The translations under genes and the position numbers were made by a program. From Pantoea sp. A4 (lineage in GTDB: Bacteria; Pseudomonadota; Gammaproteobacteria; Enterobacterales; Enterobacteriaceae): a stretch of DNA of 64,000 bases. The notes below the pieces were generated by a model that saw only the letters and a list, made by a program, of their open reading frames with translations, ran no database searches and was not told the origin of the DNA. Shown here in pieces: positions 8,288 through 17,022 of the stretch; the stretch's first letter is position 1, and each line of letters starts with the position of its first letter. The stretch is taken from assembly GCF_000295955.2 (NCBI RefSeq), contig NZ_ALXE01000070.1, positions 59,587 to 123,586 of the forward strand, given 5' to 3'.

Positions 8288-9508
8288 ATGGCAACGGATA
8301 AAATTGCGGTAACGCGGGAAACTTTCGATAACGTTATATTGCCTGTTTATGCACCAGCGCAATTTGTGCCGGTGAAAGGGCAGGGCAGCCGCGTCTGGGA
8401 TCAGCAGGGTAAAGAGTACGTTGATTTCTCCGGCGGCATCGCCGTGACGGCGTTGGGCCATTGCCATCCGGCACTGGTGGAAACCCTGAAAAAGCAGGGC
8501 GAAACGCTGTGGCATACCAGCAACGTGTTCACCAATGAGCCAGCGTTACGCCTTGCCAGCAAACTTATCGCGGCCACCTTTGCCGATCGCGTGTTTTTCG
8601 CTAACTCCGGTGCTGAAGCCAACGAAGCCGCATTTAAGCTGGCTCGTTACTACGCGTTTAAAAAGCACCACGCCTACAAAACGAAAATTATTGCCTTCCA
8701 TAACGCGTTCCACGGCCGCACGCTGTTTACCGTTTCTGTCGGTGGACAGCCGAAGTACTCCGATGGCTTTGGACCAAAACCGGCAGATATCGTCCATGTG
8801 CCGTTCAACGATCTGGAAGCAGTTAAAGCGGTCATCGACGACCACACCTGCGCGATTGTTGTTGAGCCAATCCAGGGTGAAGGCGGCGTGATGCCAGCAA
8901 CACCCGAATTTATTCAGGGCCTGCGTGCGCTGTGTGATGAGCATCAGGCACTGCTGGTGCTGGATGAAGTTCAGAGCGGGATGGGCCGTAGCGGTAAGCT
9001 GTTTGCCTATGAGCATTACGGCGTTAAGCCGGATATCCTGACCACGGCAAAAGCCCTGGGCGGCGGCTTCCCGGTCAGCGCGATGTTAACCACCAATGAA
9101 ATCGCGTCAGTTATGGCACCAGGCGTACACGGCACCACTTATGGCGGCAACCCGCTGGCGTGTGCAATTGCTGAAACCGCCGTGGATATTATCAACACGC
9201 CAGAAGTGCTGAACGGCGTAGAGGCACGGCGCGAGGAGTTTGTTGCTGCCCTGAATGAGATCGACAGCAAACTGCACGTGTTTAACGGCATTCGCGGTAA
9301 AGGGCTGCTGATTGGTGCGGTGCTGAAACCAGAATATGCCAGCCGCGCGCGCGATATTCTCAATGCCGCAGCCGCAGAAGGGGTGATGATCCTGACTGCC
9401 AGCACCGATGTGATCCGCTTTGCGCCTTCGCTGGTGATTGAGAGCGCAGACATCAAAGAAGGCATGGCACGTTTCGCCCGCGCCATCGAGAAAGTGTTGT
9501 TTGCCTGA
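8288..9508 (+). CDS. argD: Acetylornithine / succinyldiaminopimelate aminotransferase
   Basis: PLP-dependent class III aminotransferase used in arginine (N-acetylornithine) and lysine (succinyl-DAP) synthesis. The 406-residue protein has NSGAEANEAAFKLAR, the cofactor-binding Asp in VLDEVQSG, the PLP lysine in TTAKALGGGFP and TTYGGNPLA. The frame is open from 8249, but the ATG at 8288 with GAGG 6-7 bases upstream gives the family start MATDKIAVTRETFD. It is ~90 bp after pabA and followed by its own terminator. Confidence 0.95.
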   Translation: MATDKIAVTRETFDNVILPVYAPAQFVPVKGQGSRVWDQQGKEYVDFSGGIAVTALGHCHPALVETLKKQGETLWHTSNVFTNEPALRLASKLIAATFADRVFFANSGAEANEAAFKLARYYAFKKHHAYKTKIIAFHNAFHGRTLFTVSVGGQPKYSDGFGPKPADIVHVPFNDLEAVKAVIDDHTCAIVVEPIQGEGGVMPATPEFIQGLRALCDEHQALLVLDEVQSGMGRSGKLFAYEHYGVKPDILTTAKALGGGFPVSAMLTTNEIASVMAPGVHGTTYGGNPLACAIAETAVDIINTPEVLNGVEARREEFVAALNEIDSKLHVFNGIRGKGLLIGAVLKPEYASRARDILNAAAAEGVMILTASTDVIRFAPSLVIESADIKEGMARFARAIEKVLFA

Positions 9509-9528
9509 TTCCGCGTCTACCGCGTTAG

Positions 9529-9556
9529 CAATGCCAGCCTTGTGCTGGCATTTTTA
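9529..9556 (+). terminator. Terminator between argD and yhfK
   Basis: An 8-bp stem (9531-9538 with 9544-9551) around a 5-base loop is followed by TTTTATT. It lies at the convergent ends of argD and yhfK. Confidence 0.85.
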
Positions 9557-11644
9557 TTGCTGATTATCCTGGCGTTTACGCAGCAGCGGCAGCAGCCAGT
9601 GGCCGTGGTGCGGCCGTTGGCTCCAGGCCAGTGATGAGATGGTGTGCATCACATTGAGGTGGCCGATGATGCGCTTCACGTGCAGCTCGAGCACCGTCAT
9701 TGCCCCTTCATTGATGTTTTCTGCTTCGCTCATGACGTTGTTTTGCTGTCCTGGGCCTTCATACTCCAGTCGCTGCTGGCAGCGCTGCAAGGCAATTTCG
9801 CAAGACTGTAGATAACGTTCGGCCATGGCGGGTGGCAGCATGGTGTGTTCACGCGCCAGAATGGTCATGGCGTTGATATGCTCAACGATGAACTGGCTGT
9901 GCGTTACCCACAATCGCATGTCTTTGAGGTACTGCGCATTGAAGCCCGGCTCCTGCATCGCCTGATTAAGCGAGTTAAACATGGAGTTATGGGCCTGGTT
10001 AACTTTGACCCGTTGATAAGCCAGTTTTTCCGCGCTCTGTTCCGGCCCCAGTAGCATCCTCAGGGCTTCCTGATCGGCTTCCAGCGCGTCATGCGCATTT
10101 TGCCGCAGCAGGCCGCTTTGCCACTGTGGCCACAGCCAAATCATGCCAGCGAACGCAATCAGACAACCGGCCAGCGTATCCAGCAGGCGCGGGAGTAAAA
10201 ACTGTGCGCCGTTGAGCGCCAGCAGTTGCAGCGAATACACCGCCGTTACCGTAAAGCCAATCATCGACCAGCCGTAAAACTTGCGGGTGAACAGGTAGCT
10301 GACAAAGGTAATCACCAGCATGGTCAGTAGCACCAGCGACTCCGCAACCGCAAAGTGAAGGCTGGCGGCGGCAATCACCAAACCGGCAAACGTACCCGCA
10401 GCCCGGTGCTGAATCCTGACCTGGGTGGCTTTATAGCCATTCTGGCTGACGAACATGATGGTCATCAGAATCCAGTAAGGTTTGGGGGCATTGAACAGTA
10501 GCCCCAGGCTGGCACCAAACATCAGCATCACGGCAAAGCGTCCGGCGGTGCGCAGCGCTGAGGAGCGCCACGACAGGTAGCTACGCAGCGCAGGTAACAG
10601 TGGCAGACGGCGCTGGCGATCTGCCATCAGGTCTCGGGAATAGAGCGGTTTTTGGGTGCGCAGTACCCGGGCAATCCGGTTGAAGTGATAGAGGCAAAAG
10701 CTTCCAACCGGATTGCCCGGATGTTGGCGGGCGATCTTTTCCAGCGCGCCCAGCTGTTTATCCATGTTAAAGCGGTCTGGTAGCTGATGGTAAAGGATGT
10801 CATCGGCCAGCAGGCGCAAGCGGGCAGAGATGGTTTTCGCATTCCAGCGGATAACCGCTTCAGCATGACTCTGCTCGACCAGTTTCTGCACCTCTTCAGG
10901 CTGATGCAGGCTGACGGAGATATGTTCCTGTAAATCCAGTGCGACCTGAAACGCCCGCTTCAGACGTTGGTGGCTGTTGTTGCGACTGGCGGCCAGCATG
11001 TGCATCTGCTGATAGCAGGTATTCATCAAATCGACGGCTTTTTGCTGGCGAGCCAACAGCGGCGGCAGCGCCTTTTCCGGATCGGTGAGCTGGGTCAGCA
11101 GGGTATATTTAGCATCGCAGTAGTCTGCCAGTTCGCGGTACAGCAGGCTGAGGGACTCCCGCAGCGGCTGCTCTTTCCACAGCCAGAACCAGAGCCAGTT
11201 GAATAAGCCGTACCATAATGTCCCGCCAATATAGAGCAGCGGGGGAACCCAGATCGGCAGGCGGCCAATCAGGCTGAGGGTAAAAATAGCCGCAATCAGT
11301 GTGCCGGGAAGCAGTCGGGCATGCAGTGGGCTGATCTCCCCTAAGACGCCGAGTAGCAACGGAAGCGCAAACAGAATGGCAGGTAGCGGCACATTCTTTA
11401 ACAGCAAAAATTGCATCAGCAGGCTGGCGCTGGCAAACAGGCTACCGCCGACGATCAGACGTTTAAAGAAGCGTTTATGCGGAGTATCAAGGCCAGCGAT
11501 GTTACAACAGGCAGGCACGAGCGAGAAAAGCAGGCCTTTTTGCAGATCGCCAAATAGCCAGCCCAAGGCCACAGGCAAGCACAGCACTAACGTCTGGCGC
11601 AGGGCATAGTTAACTTCGGGGTGATAGATGATTCGACGCCACAT
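9554..11644 (-). CDS. yhfK: YhfK, YccS/YhfK-family inner-membrane protein
   Basis: A 696-residue membrane protein with two blocks of about 4-6 hydrophobic helices (residues ~15-160 and ~365-500) separated and followed by large soluble helical regions. This is the layout of the YccS/YhfK (FUSC-like) family. The second block contains NAPKPYWILMTIMFV and FTRKFYGWSMIGFT, typical of the family. Function is not established; relatives are discussed as aromatic-acid or small-molecule exporters. It sits directly downstream of crp on the same strand, as in E. coli, but a hairpin lies between them. Confidence 0.88.
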   Translation of the reverse strand: MWRRIIYHPEVNYALRQTLVLCLPVALGWLFGDLQKGLLFSLVPACCNIAGLDTPHKRFFKRLIVGGSLFASASLLMQFLLLKNVPLPAILFALPLLLGVLGEISPLHARLLPGTLIAAIFTLSLIGRLPIWVPPLLYIGGTLWYGLFNWLWFWLWKEQPLRESLSLLYRELADYCDAKYTLLTQLTDPEKALPPLLARQQKAVDLMNTCYQQMHMLAASRNNSHQRLKRAFQVALDLQEHISVSLHQPEEVQKLVEQSHAEAVIRWNAKTISARLRLLADDILYHQLPDRFNMDKQLGALEKIARQHPGNPVGSFCLYHFNRIARVLRTQKPLYSRDLMADRQRRLPLLPALRSYLSWRSSALRTAGRFAVMLMFGASLGLLFNAPKPYWILMTIMFVSQNGYKATQVRIQHRAAGTFAGLVIAAASLHFAVAESLVLLTMLVITFVSYLFTRKFYGWSMIGFTVTAVYSLQLLALNGAQFLLPRLLDTLAGCLIAFAGMIWLWPQWQSGLLRQNAHDALEADQEALRMLLGPEQSAEKLAYQRVKVNQAHNSMFNSLNQAMQEPGFNAQYLKDMRLWVTHSQFIVEHINAMTILAREHTMLPPAMAERYLQSCEIALQRCQQRLEYEGPGQQNNVMSEAENINEGAMTVLELHVKRIIGHLNVMHTISSLAWSQRPHHGHWLLPLLRKRQDNQQ

Positions 11645-11663
11645 CAGCTCATCATAAATAATG

Positions 11664-11689
11664 ACGGCGCGAGGAGAGCCTCGCGCCGT
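11664..11689 (-). terminator. Hairpin between crp and yhfK
   Basis: An 11-bp perfect stem (11664-11674 with 11679-11689) with a 4-base loop lies just after the crp stop. The following bases on the minus strand (CATTATTT) are only moderately T-rich, so it may terminate partially. Confidence 0.65.
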
Positions 11690-11702
11690 AAATCAGAAAA
11701 TA

Positions 11703-12335
11703 TTAGCGGGTGCCGTAAACGACGATGGTTTTGCCGTGCGCGGAGATCAAATTCTGATCTTCCAACATTTTCAGAATGCGCCCGACCGTTTCACGCGAGC
11801 AGCCAACAATTTGCCCGATTTCCTGACGGGTAATTTTAATTTGCATACCGTCTGGATGGGTCATTGCATCGGGTTGTTTCGCCAGGTTGAGTAGCGTCTG
11901 AGCAATACGCCCGGTCACATCAAGGAAAGCAAGGTTACCGACTTTCTCTGAAGTCACCTGCAGGCGACGCGCCATCTGAGAAGAGAGGCGCATTAAAATA
12001 TCTGGATTTACCTGAATTAACTGACGGAATTTCTTATAAGAAATTTCAGCGACTTCACAGGCTGTTTTAGCCCGAACCCAGGCACTACGCTCCTGACCTT
12101 CTTCAAACAGGCCAAGCTCACCGATAAAGTCGCCCTGGTTGAGATAAGAGAGGATCATCTCTTTCCCTTCTTCGTCCTTGATAAGAACGGCGACAGAACC
12201 TTTAACGATGTAGTAAAGCGTTTCCGCCTTTTCGCCCTGATGAATCAGGGTGCTTTTGGATGGGTATTTGTGAATATGGCAATGGGACAGGAACCATTCG
12301 AGTGTAGGGTCTGTTTGCGGTTTGCCGAGAACCAT
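11703..12335 (-). CDS. crp: cAMP receptor protein (global regulator)
   Basis: Global transcription factor of carbon metabolism that binds TGTGA-N6-TCACA sites as a dimer with cAMP. The 210-residue sequence is almost the same as E. coli Crp: cAMP-binding domain with IGELGLFEEGQERSAWVRA near residues 71-89, and the C-terminal helix-turn-helix with GCSRETVGRILK near 178-189. The divergent neighbour is yhfA, as in E. coli. The ~300-bp intergenic region (12336-12633) holds at least one TGTGA half site at 12470-12474, but no full CRP site that I can call. Confidence 0.98.
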   Translation of the reverse strand: MVLGKPQTDPTLEWFLSHCHIHKYPSKSTLIHQGEKAETLYYIVKGSVAVLIKDEEGKEMILSYLNQGDFIGELGLFEEGQERSAWVRAKTACEVAEISYKKFRQLIQVNPDILMRLSSQMARRLQVTSEKVGNLAFLDVTGRIAQTLLNLAKQPDAMTHPDGMQIKITRQEIGQIVGCSRETVGRILKMLEDQNLISAHGKTIVVYGTR

Positions 12336-12633
12336 TCGCGATCATCCTCTATTGTAATCGTGCCCAAAATACAGGGAGGGTAGCCCTGACAGGCGTTGAA
12401 ATCATCAACCGTTTTCCAGTATTGGAAATTATGTCGGGGAAATATAAGCACCGCCCCGTTTTCGCCTTTATGTGACGAAAAATATTTTCATCTCTGTTTG
12501 TAGCACAGCTTTTGCCGACTGTCTTGTGTTGTCTCGCTTCAGCTGCAACGAGGCGGGTCTTGGTTCGGAGGCGATTGCTGTTTGTCAGGGAGAGGCGTAC
12601 TCTGGCGGCAAATCGACCTCTGGAGTAAGTAGC

Positions 12634-13038
12634 ATGCAGGCAAGAGTAAAGTGGGTAGAGGGGCTGACCTTTCTCGGTGAGTCTTCTTCAGGCCATCAGA
12701 TTATTATGGACGGGAATTCCGGCGATAAAGCGCCAAGCCCAATGGAACTGGTGCTGATGTCCGCAGGCGGATGTAGCGCCATCGACGTGGTTTCCATTCT
12801 GCAAAAAGGGCGTCATGACGTGAGCAATTGCGAAGTGAAGCTGACCTCAGAACGCCGTGAAGAAGCACCGCGTATTTTCACCCATATTAATCTGCACTTT
12901 ATCGTCACTGGTAAAGATCTCAGTGATAAAGCGGTAGCGCGGGCGGTGGATCTCTCTGCCGAGAAGTACTGCTCAGTGGCGATTATGCTCGGCAAAGGTG
13001 TAGAAATAACCCACAGCTATGAAGTGATTGCGGCTTAA
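12634..13038 (+). CDS. yhfA: OsmC-family protein YhfA
   Basis: A 134-residue OsmC/Ohr-superfamily protein. The motif AGGCSAIDVVSILQK with its cysteine and a second Cys in SAEKYCSVAIML are the two redox-type cysteines of the family. The substrate of YhfA is not established; OsmC relatives are hydroperoxide reductases. The frame is open from 12472, but the ATG at 12634 (MQARVKWVEGLTF) matches the E. coli start and has GGAG upstream. Its 3' end overlaps the convergent prkB by 4 bp. Confidence 0.92.
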   Translation: MQARVKWVEGLTFLGESSSGHQIIMDGNSGDKAPSPMELVLMSAGGCSAIDVVSILQKGRHDVSNCEVKLTSERREEAPRIFTHINLHFIVTGKDLSDKAVARAVDLSAEKYCSVAIMLGKGVEITHSYEVIAA

Positions 13039-13904
13039 GCCACACCTCGACCTTGCATCAGACGCTGCACCAGCGGCGTCATGATCAGCTCCATTGCCAG
13101 CCCCATTTTGCCGCCCGGTACGACCAACGTATTAATGTGCGAGATAAACGAGCCCTGAATCATCGCCAGCAGATAGGGGAAATCAATATCTTCCAGGTCG
13201 CGGAAATGAATCACGACAAAACTTTCATCCAGTGAGGGGATTTCTCGCGCTGCAAACGGGTTTGAGGTATCGACAGTGGGCACGCGCTGGAAGTTAATGT
13301 GCGTGCGTGAGAACTGTGGGGTGATGTAGTTAATGTAGTCTTCCATCGAACGCACCACGGACTCCATCACGGCTTCGCGCGAGTGGCCGCGCTCGCTGGT
13401 ATCGCGGATCAACTTTTGAATCCACTCCAGGTTAACGATAGGGACGACTCCAACCAGTAAATCCACCTGCCCGGCAACGTCGTGATTCTGTGCGACCACG
13501 CCACCATGCAATCCTTCATAAAACAGGACATCGGTGTTTTGCGGGAGCGGCTGCCACGGCGTAAAGGTGCCTGGCACCTGGTTCCAGGGTACGGCTTCAT
13601 CATAGGTATGCAGATACTTACGCGATTGCCCCTGACCGCTGCGGCCATATTCGGCGAATGTGCTTTCCAGTAAGCCGAAGTCGTTGGCCTCTGGGCCGAA
13701 ATAGCTGATGTGTTTACCCATATCGCGCGCTTTGCGGATCGCCATGTCCATTTCAGGGCGAGTAAAGCGATGGAAGCTATCCCCTTCCAGCGTGGCGGCC
13801 TGTAGCTGTAGCTGCTGAAAAATCTTGCGAAAGGCGAGGCTGGTGGTGGTTGTGCCTGCGCCACTGGAACCGGTCACGGCGATAATCGGATGCCTGGCAG
13901 ACAT
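13035..13904 (-). CDS. prkB: Phosphoribulokinase-like protein PrkB
   Basis: P-loop kinase of the phosphoribulokinase/uridine kinase family, 289 residues as in E. coli YhfH/PrkB. The Walker A motif GSSGAGTTTT is at residues 12-21, with EGDSFHRF following and YEGLHGG near 128. Enterobacteria lack RuBisCO, so the physiological substrate is not known and the name rests on homology. It lies upstream of a crp-facing cluster and ~60 bp downstream of yheU on the same strand. Confidence 0.9.
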   Translation of the reverse strand: MSARHPIIAVTGSSGAGTTTTSLAFRKIFQQLQLQAATLEGDSFHRFTRPEMDMAIRKARDMGKHISYFGPEANDFGLLESTFAEYGRSGQGQSRKYLHTYDEAVPWNQVPGTFTPWQPLPQNTDVLFYEGLHGGVVAQNHDVAGQVDLLVGVVPIVNLEWIQKLIRDTSERGHSREAVMESVVRSMEDYINYITPQFSRTHINFQRVPTVDTSNPFAAREIPSLDESFVVIHFRDLEDIDFPYLLAMIQGSFISHINTLVVPGGKMGLAMELIMTPLVQRLMQGRGVA

Positions 13905-13963
13905 AAATGGATTCCCTGTTAAGTCAGACGATGTGCATTGTTAACACGAAATGCGGGCGGATG

Positions 13964-14185
13964 CTATCCGCCACGAAACTCAGAGCGAGGCATAATATTG
14001 ACGCTTTCGTGCAGTTCTGACCACACCAGAACCACCTCACCACTTGCCAGCTGGCGGCGCACATCATCCACTTTTTGTGTCAGGCTGCGTTCCTGTAAGC
14101 CGTAGTCTGTGCCTTCGCGCAGCACAAAGCTTTCAATCAGGTTCGTCAGGGTATCTGGGTCAATTTGCTGCCAGGGAATAATCAT
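13964..14185 (-). CDS. yheU: YheU family small protein
   Basis: A 73-residue conserved protein (UPF0270). It starts MIIPWQQIDPDTL and ends IMPRSEFRGG, matching E. coli YheU nearly throughout. Function is unknown. An upstream in-frame ATG exists at 14239, but the start at 14185 overlaps the yheT stop by 4 bp (ATGA), which fits coupled translation and the known protein. Confidence 0.92.
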   Translation of the reverse strand: MIIPWQQIDPDTLTNLIESFVLREGTDYGLQERSLTQKVDDVRRQLASGEVVLVWSELHESVNIMPRSEFRGG

Positions 14186-15180
14186 GTTGTTGCTTCCAGC
14201 CAGGGAGTAAGCCACTGCGGCACCCGCTGCTCTAGCCACATTTGTGGACGACGCAGGCTACCGCCAACGAAGCCAACGTGGCCGCCGTGAGTGGTGAGTT
14301 GATAAGTGGTGCTGGCCGATAGCTGTTCATGGCTGGGGATCACCGCATCGGTCATAAAGGGATCGTCTTTAGCATGAATGATCAGCAGCGGCGTTTCGAT
14401 CTGCTTTAGCAATGGCATGGCACTGGCACGGCGGTAGTAATCACCGGCATCGACAAAGCCGTGCGCGCGCGAAGTGACCGCATCATCAAAGTCGCGCAGA
14501 CGGCGGAAGCCTTTGAGTTGCAGTAGGTCCACCGGTAGGGAGTCTGGCCAGGCGCGCAGTTTACGCAGCGCATTTTTTTTCAGCTGAGTCAGCAGGTAAT
14601 ACTGATAGAAGCGTGAGAAGCCGCTCTCCAGTTTAACGCTGCACGGTTCCAGCTCCAGGGGCGCAGAGATGACAACCGCCGCCTCCAGGGGGATATCGCC
14701 CCGTTGCTCTCCCAGCAGGCAGGCCAGCATATTGCCACCGAGCGAAACACCAATGGCGGCAGTAGGCACTTCGCCCCAGGTGCTGCGCAGCCAGTTAAGG
14801 AAAAAACGTGCGTCTTCGGTTTCACCAGAGTGATAAATACGATTCAGGCGGTTAGGGACGCCGCTACAGCCGCGAAAATGCATCACGACGCTCAGCCACC
14901 CCTGCTGCTGGCAGGCCTGCATCAGTCCGTGCGCATACGGGCTACGAATGCTGCCCTCCAGGCCATGAAACAGTACTACGCGGGGTTTATGCTTTGCACC
15001 TTGGGGATCTTCACTCCACGCAAGATCGACAAAATCGCCATCGGGCAAATCGAGCCTTTGCCAGTGTGGTTTAAGATGGACACGACGGCGGAGCAGGCGC
15101 GGCAGCAAGGTCTGTAGATGTGGATTGTGCAAGCCGGCGAGTGGTGTAAAATTCACGGCTTCTATGCTGTTCTGATTCAT
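14182..15180 (-). CDS. yheT: YheT, alpha/beta hydrolase
   Basis: A 332-residue serine hydrolase-like protein of the UPF0017 family. The nucleophile elbow GVSLGGNML, FHGLEGS near the oxyanion strand, and late Asp (HAKDDPFM) and His (THGGHVGFVGG) make a complete triad. Its substrate is unknown. The frame is open to 15216, but the ATG at 15180 (MNQNSIEAVNFTPL) is preceded by CAGG and fits the family start. It is cotranscribed with yheU and divergent from the LysE-type gene. Confidence 0.9.
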   Translation of the reverse strand: MNQNSIEAVNFTPLAGLHNPHLQTLLPRLLRRRVHLKPHWQRLDLPDGDFVDLAWSEDPQGAKHKPRVVLFHGLEGSIRSPYAHGLMQACQQQGWLSVVMHFRGCSGVPNRLNRIYHSGETEDARFFLNWLRSTWGEVPTAAIGVSLGGNMLACLLGEQRGDIPLEAAVVISAPLELEPCSVKLESGFSRFYQYYLLTQLKKNALRKLRAWPDSLPVDLLQLKGFRRLRDFDDAVTSRAHGFVDAGDYYRRASAMPLLKQIETPLLIIHAKDDPFMTDAVIPSHEQLSASTTYQLTTHGGHVGFVGGSLRRPQMWLEQRVPQWLTPWLEATT

Positions 15181-15219
15181 AGCACCTGTAGCTGGGTTAG
15201 GGTGAGGAGCACCCATTTC

Positions 15220-15822
15220 ATGGAATTAAGTCTTTTCTTGTCTATGTTGGGCTTTTTGTGGGTTGCCGCTATTACCCCGGGGCCTAATAATATGTTACTT
15301 ACGGCCTCCGGTGCCAACTTTGGCTTCCTCCGATCAATCCCGCTAATGATTGGCATCATGATCGGCATGCAGATCATGTTGATGCTGGTTGCCTTCGGCG
15401 TTGGCGGTTTGATCTTACTCTATCCCTCATTACACCTGTTTTTGAAAGTTGCGGGTAGTCTTTATCTGCTATGGCTGGCCTGGAAAATTGCAACCGCAGA
15501 ATACGAAACCCTGGAAGCCGGTACTGGCCCAACCTCGCCAATGCCTTTCTGGCAGGGCGGATTGCTGCAGTTAATCAACCCTAAAGCCTGGCTTATGGCA
15601 TTGGGTGCCGTGGCGAGTTTTAGTCTGACCGGCGATGCCTGGCGTAGTTCGGTTATTGCGATTAGTTTTGCCATGGTGTTGGTGAATCTGGTGGCGGGTA
15701 TTGCCTGGTTAGGGTTTGGCAGCATGATTGGCCGACTGTTACACAGCCCCCGCGCCTGGCGCGTGTTTAACCTCGCCATGGGATTACTGACCGCAGCCTG
15801 CGTGATTTTAATCTGGCTCTAA
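15220..15822 (+). CDS. LysE/RhtB-family amino-acid exporter
   Basis: A 200-residue inner-membrane protein with six hydrophobic segments. The family signature ITPGPNNMLLTASGANFG near residues 18-35, and the second half LINPKAWLMALGAV, identify the LysE/RhtB superfamily, which exports amino acids or derivatives. The best functional match (for example EamB-like cysteine export) cannot be decided by reading. The ATG at 15220 follows GAGGAG by ten bases; upstream codons overlap yheT. It is not at this site in E. coli and lies just ahead of tauABCD, so a link with sulfur metabolites is possible but unproven. Confidence 0.85.
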   Translation: MELSLFLSMLGFLWVAAITPGPNNMLLTASGANFGFLRSIPLMIGIMIGMQIMLMLVAFGVGGLILLYPSLHLFLKVAGSLYLLWLAWKIATAEYETLEAGTGPTSPMPFWQGGLLQLINPKAWLMALGAVASFSLTGDAWRSSVIAISFAMVLVNLVAGIAWLGFGSMIGRLLHSPRAWRVFNLAMGLLTAACVILIWL

Positions 15823-15844
15823 CTTCCTGTTTTACCGCGCACTT

Positions 15845-15875
15845 CGCAGGGTAGGCTCAACTGCCCTGCATATTT
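15845..15875 (+). terminator. Hairpin after the LysE-type gene
   Basis: A 9-bp stem with one wobble (15846-15854 with 15861-15869) is followed by a moderately T-rich stretch. It probably separates this gene from tauABCD. Confidence 0.55.
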
Positions 15876-15931
15876 CTCCTTTGCCGCCTCTTTTTTGCGC
15901 TTTTTGCATGTGTTTTGCCGCCAATGATCTA

Positions 15932-16028
15932 AGAACTAATTCCTATTAGGGATAATTTTTTATTCCTTTATGAAATTTCTGCCGCTTGTGACACTGCATC
16001 TATCATAAGAATCGATGGGGTGAATATC
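15932..16028 (+). promoter_or_regulatory. AT-rich tau promoter region
   Basis: The stretch before tauA is much more AT-rich than its surroundings. It contains ATTCC at 15939-15943 and again at 15962-15966, and a partly symmetric element around TATTAGGGATAA. In E. coli tauABCD is activated by the LysR-type regulators Cbl and CysB, whose sites are AT-rich and poorly conserved, so this is a plausible but unproven target. Confidence 0.35.
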
Positions 16029-17012
16029 ATGGCAGCAACACGTTTGACTCTTCTGGCCACAGCACTGGCCCTGGTGACACTGCACGCTAACGCGGAAAAA
16101 GTGGATGTCACCGTTGCCTACCAAACGTCGGCTGAGCCTGCGAAGGTGGCACAGGCTGATGGCACTTTCGCAAAAGAGAGCGGGGCAAATGTCCAGTGGC
16201 GCAAATTCGATAGCGGCGTCGGTGTACTACAGGCGCTGACTTCCGGCGATGTACAAATTGGTAATATCGGTTCGAGTCCGCTGGCAGTAGCGGCAACGCA
16301 GAAGTTACCGATTGAAGCCTTCTTGCTGGCCTCACAGCTTGGCAGTTCTGAAGCCCTGGTCGTGAAGAAGTCGATCACTTCCCCTAAAGACCTTATCGGC
16401 AAGAAGATTGCCGTGCCTTTCATCTCCACTTCCCATTACAGCCTGCTGGCCGCCCTGAAGCACTGGGGTATTAAGCCGGGCCAGGTACAGCTGATCAATC
16501 TGTTGCCTGCGGCGATCAATGCGGCCTGGCAGCGTGGTGATATCGATGGCGCTTACGTCTGGTCTCCGGCGGTTAACGAGCTGGAGAAAACCGGCAATGT
16601 ACTCACTGACTCCTCTGAAGTGGGCAAATGGGGTTCCCCAACGCTGGATGTCTGGGTAGTGCGCAAAGATTTCGCGCAGAAGCACCCTGAAGTGGTGACG
16701 GCGTTTGCCCGCAGTGCGATTGAAGCACAGCAGGCTTATCTGAATAACCCAGAAGCCTGGCTCAAGCAGCCCGAGTATCTGCAGAAGTTGGCTCGCCTGA
16801 GTGGTGTACCCGAAGCAGACGTCCCAGGGTTGGTAAAAGGTAACACCTATCTGACGGCTGAACAGCAGGTTGAGCAGTTGGGCAAACCGGTGGATAAAGC
16901 GATTGTGGATACGGCGCAGTTCCTGAAGGAGCAGGGCAAAGTGCCTGATGCCGCCAGTGATTACAGCCAGTACGTGACCTCACGTTTCGTGGCGCCGCTG
17001 ATTAAGAAATAA
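16029..17012 (+). CDS. tauA: Taurine ABC transporter, periplasmic binding protein
   Basis: Captures taurine (and other aliphatic sulfonates) in the periplasm for import under sulfate starvation. The 327-residue precursor has a signal peptide ending near HANAEKV (residue ~21). The mature protein has the NitT/TauT fold, with IGNIGSSPLAVAATQ near residue 75 and DGAYVWSPAV near 175. GTG at 16020 is in frame, but GGGG at 16017-16020 fits the ATG at 16029 better. First gene of a tightly packed tauABCD operon. Confidence 0.93.
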   Translation: MAATRLTLLATALALVTLHANAEKVDVTVAYQTSAEPAKVAQADGTFAKESGANVQWRKFDSGVGVLQALTSGDVQIGNIGSSPLAVAATQKLPIEAFLLASQLGSSEALVVKKSITSPKDLIGKKIAVPFISTSHYSLLAALKHWGIKPGQVQLINLLPAAINAAWQRGDIDGAYVWSPAVNELEKTGNVLTDSSEVGKWGSPTLDVWVVRKDFAQKHPEVVTAFARSAIEAQQAYLNNPEAWLKQPEYLQKLARLSGVPEADVPGLVKGNTYLTAEQQVEQLGKPVDKAIVDTAQFLKEQGKVPDAASDYSQYVTSRFVAPLIKK

Positions 17013-17022
17013 GGGGACGAGT

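Noticed and set aside
12336..12633. Full CRP autoregulatory site or divergent small RNA between crp and yhfA
   Set aside because: Only a TGTGA half site was seen by eye; no convincing second half or small-RNA terminator.
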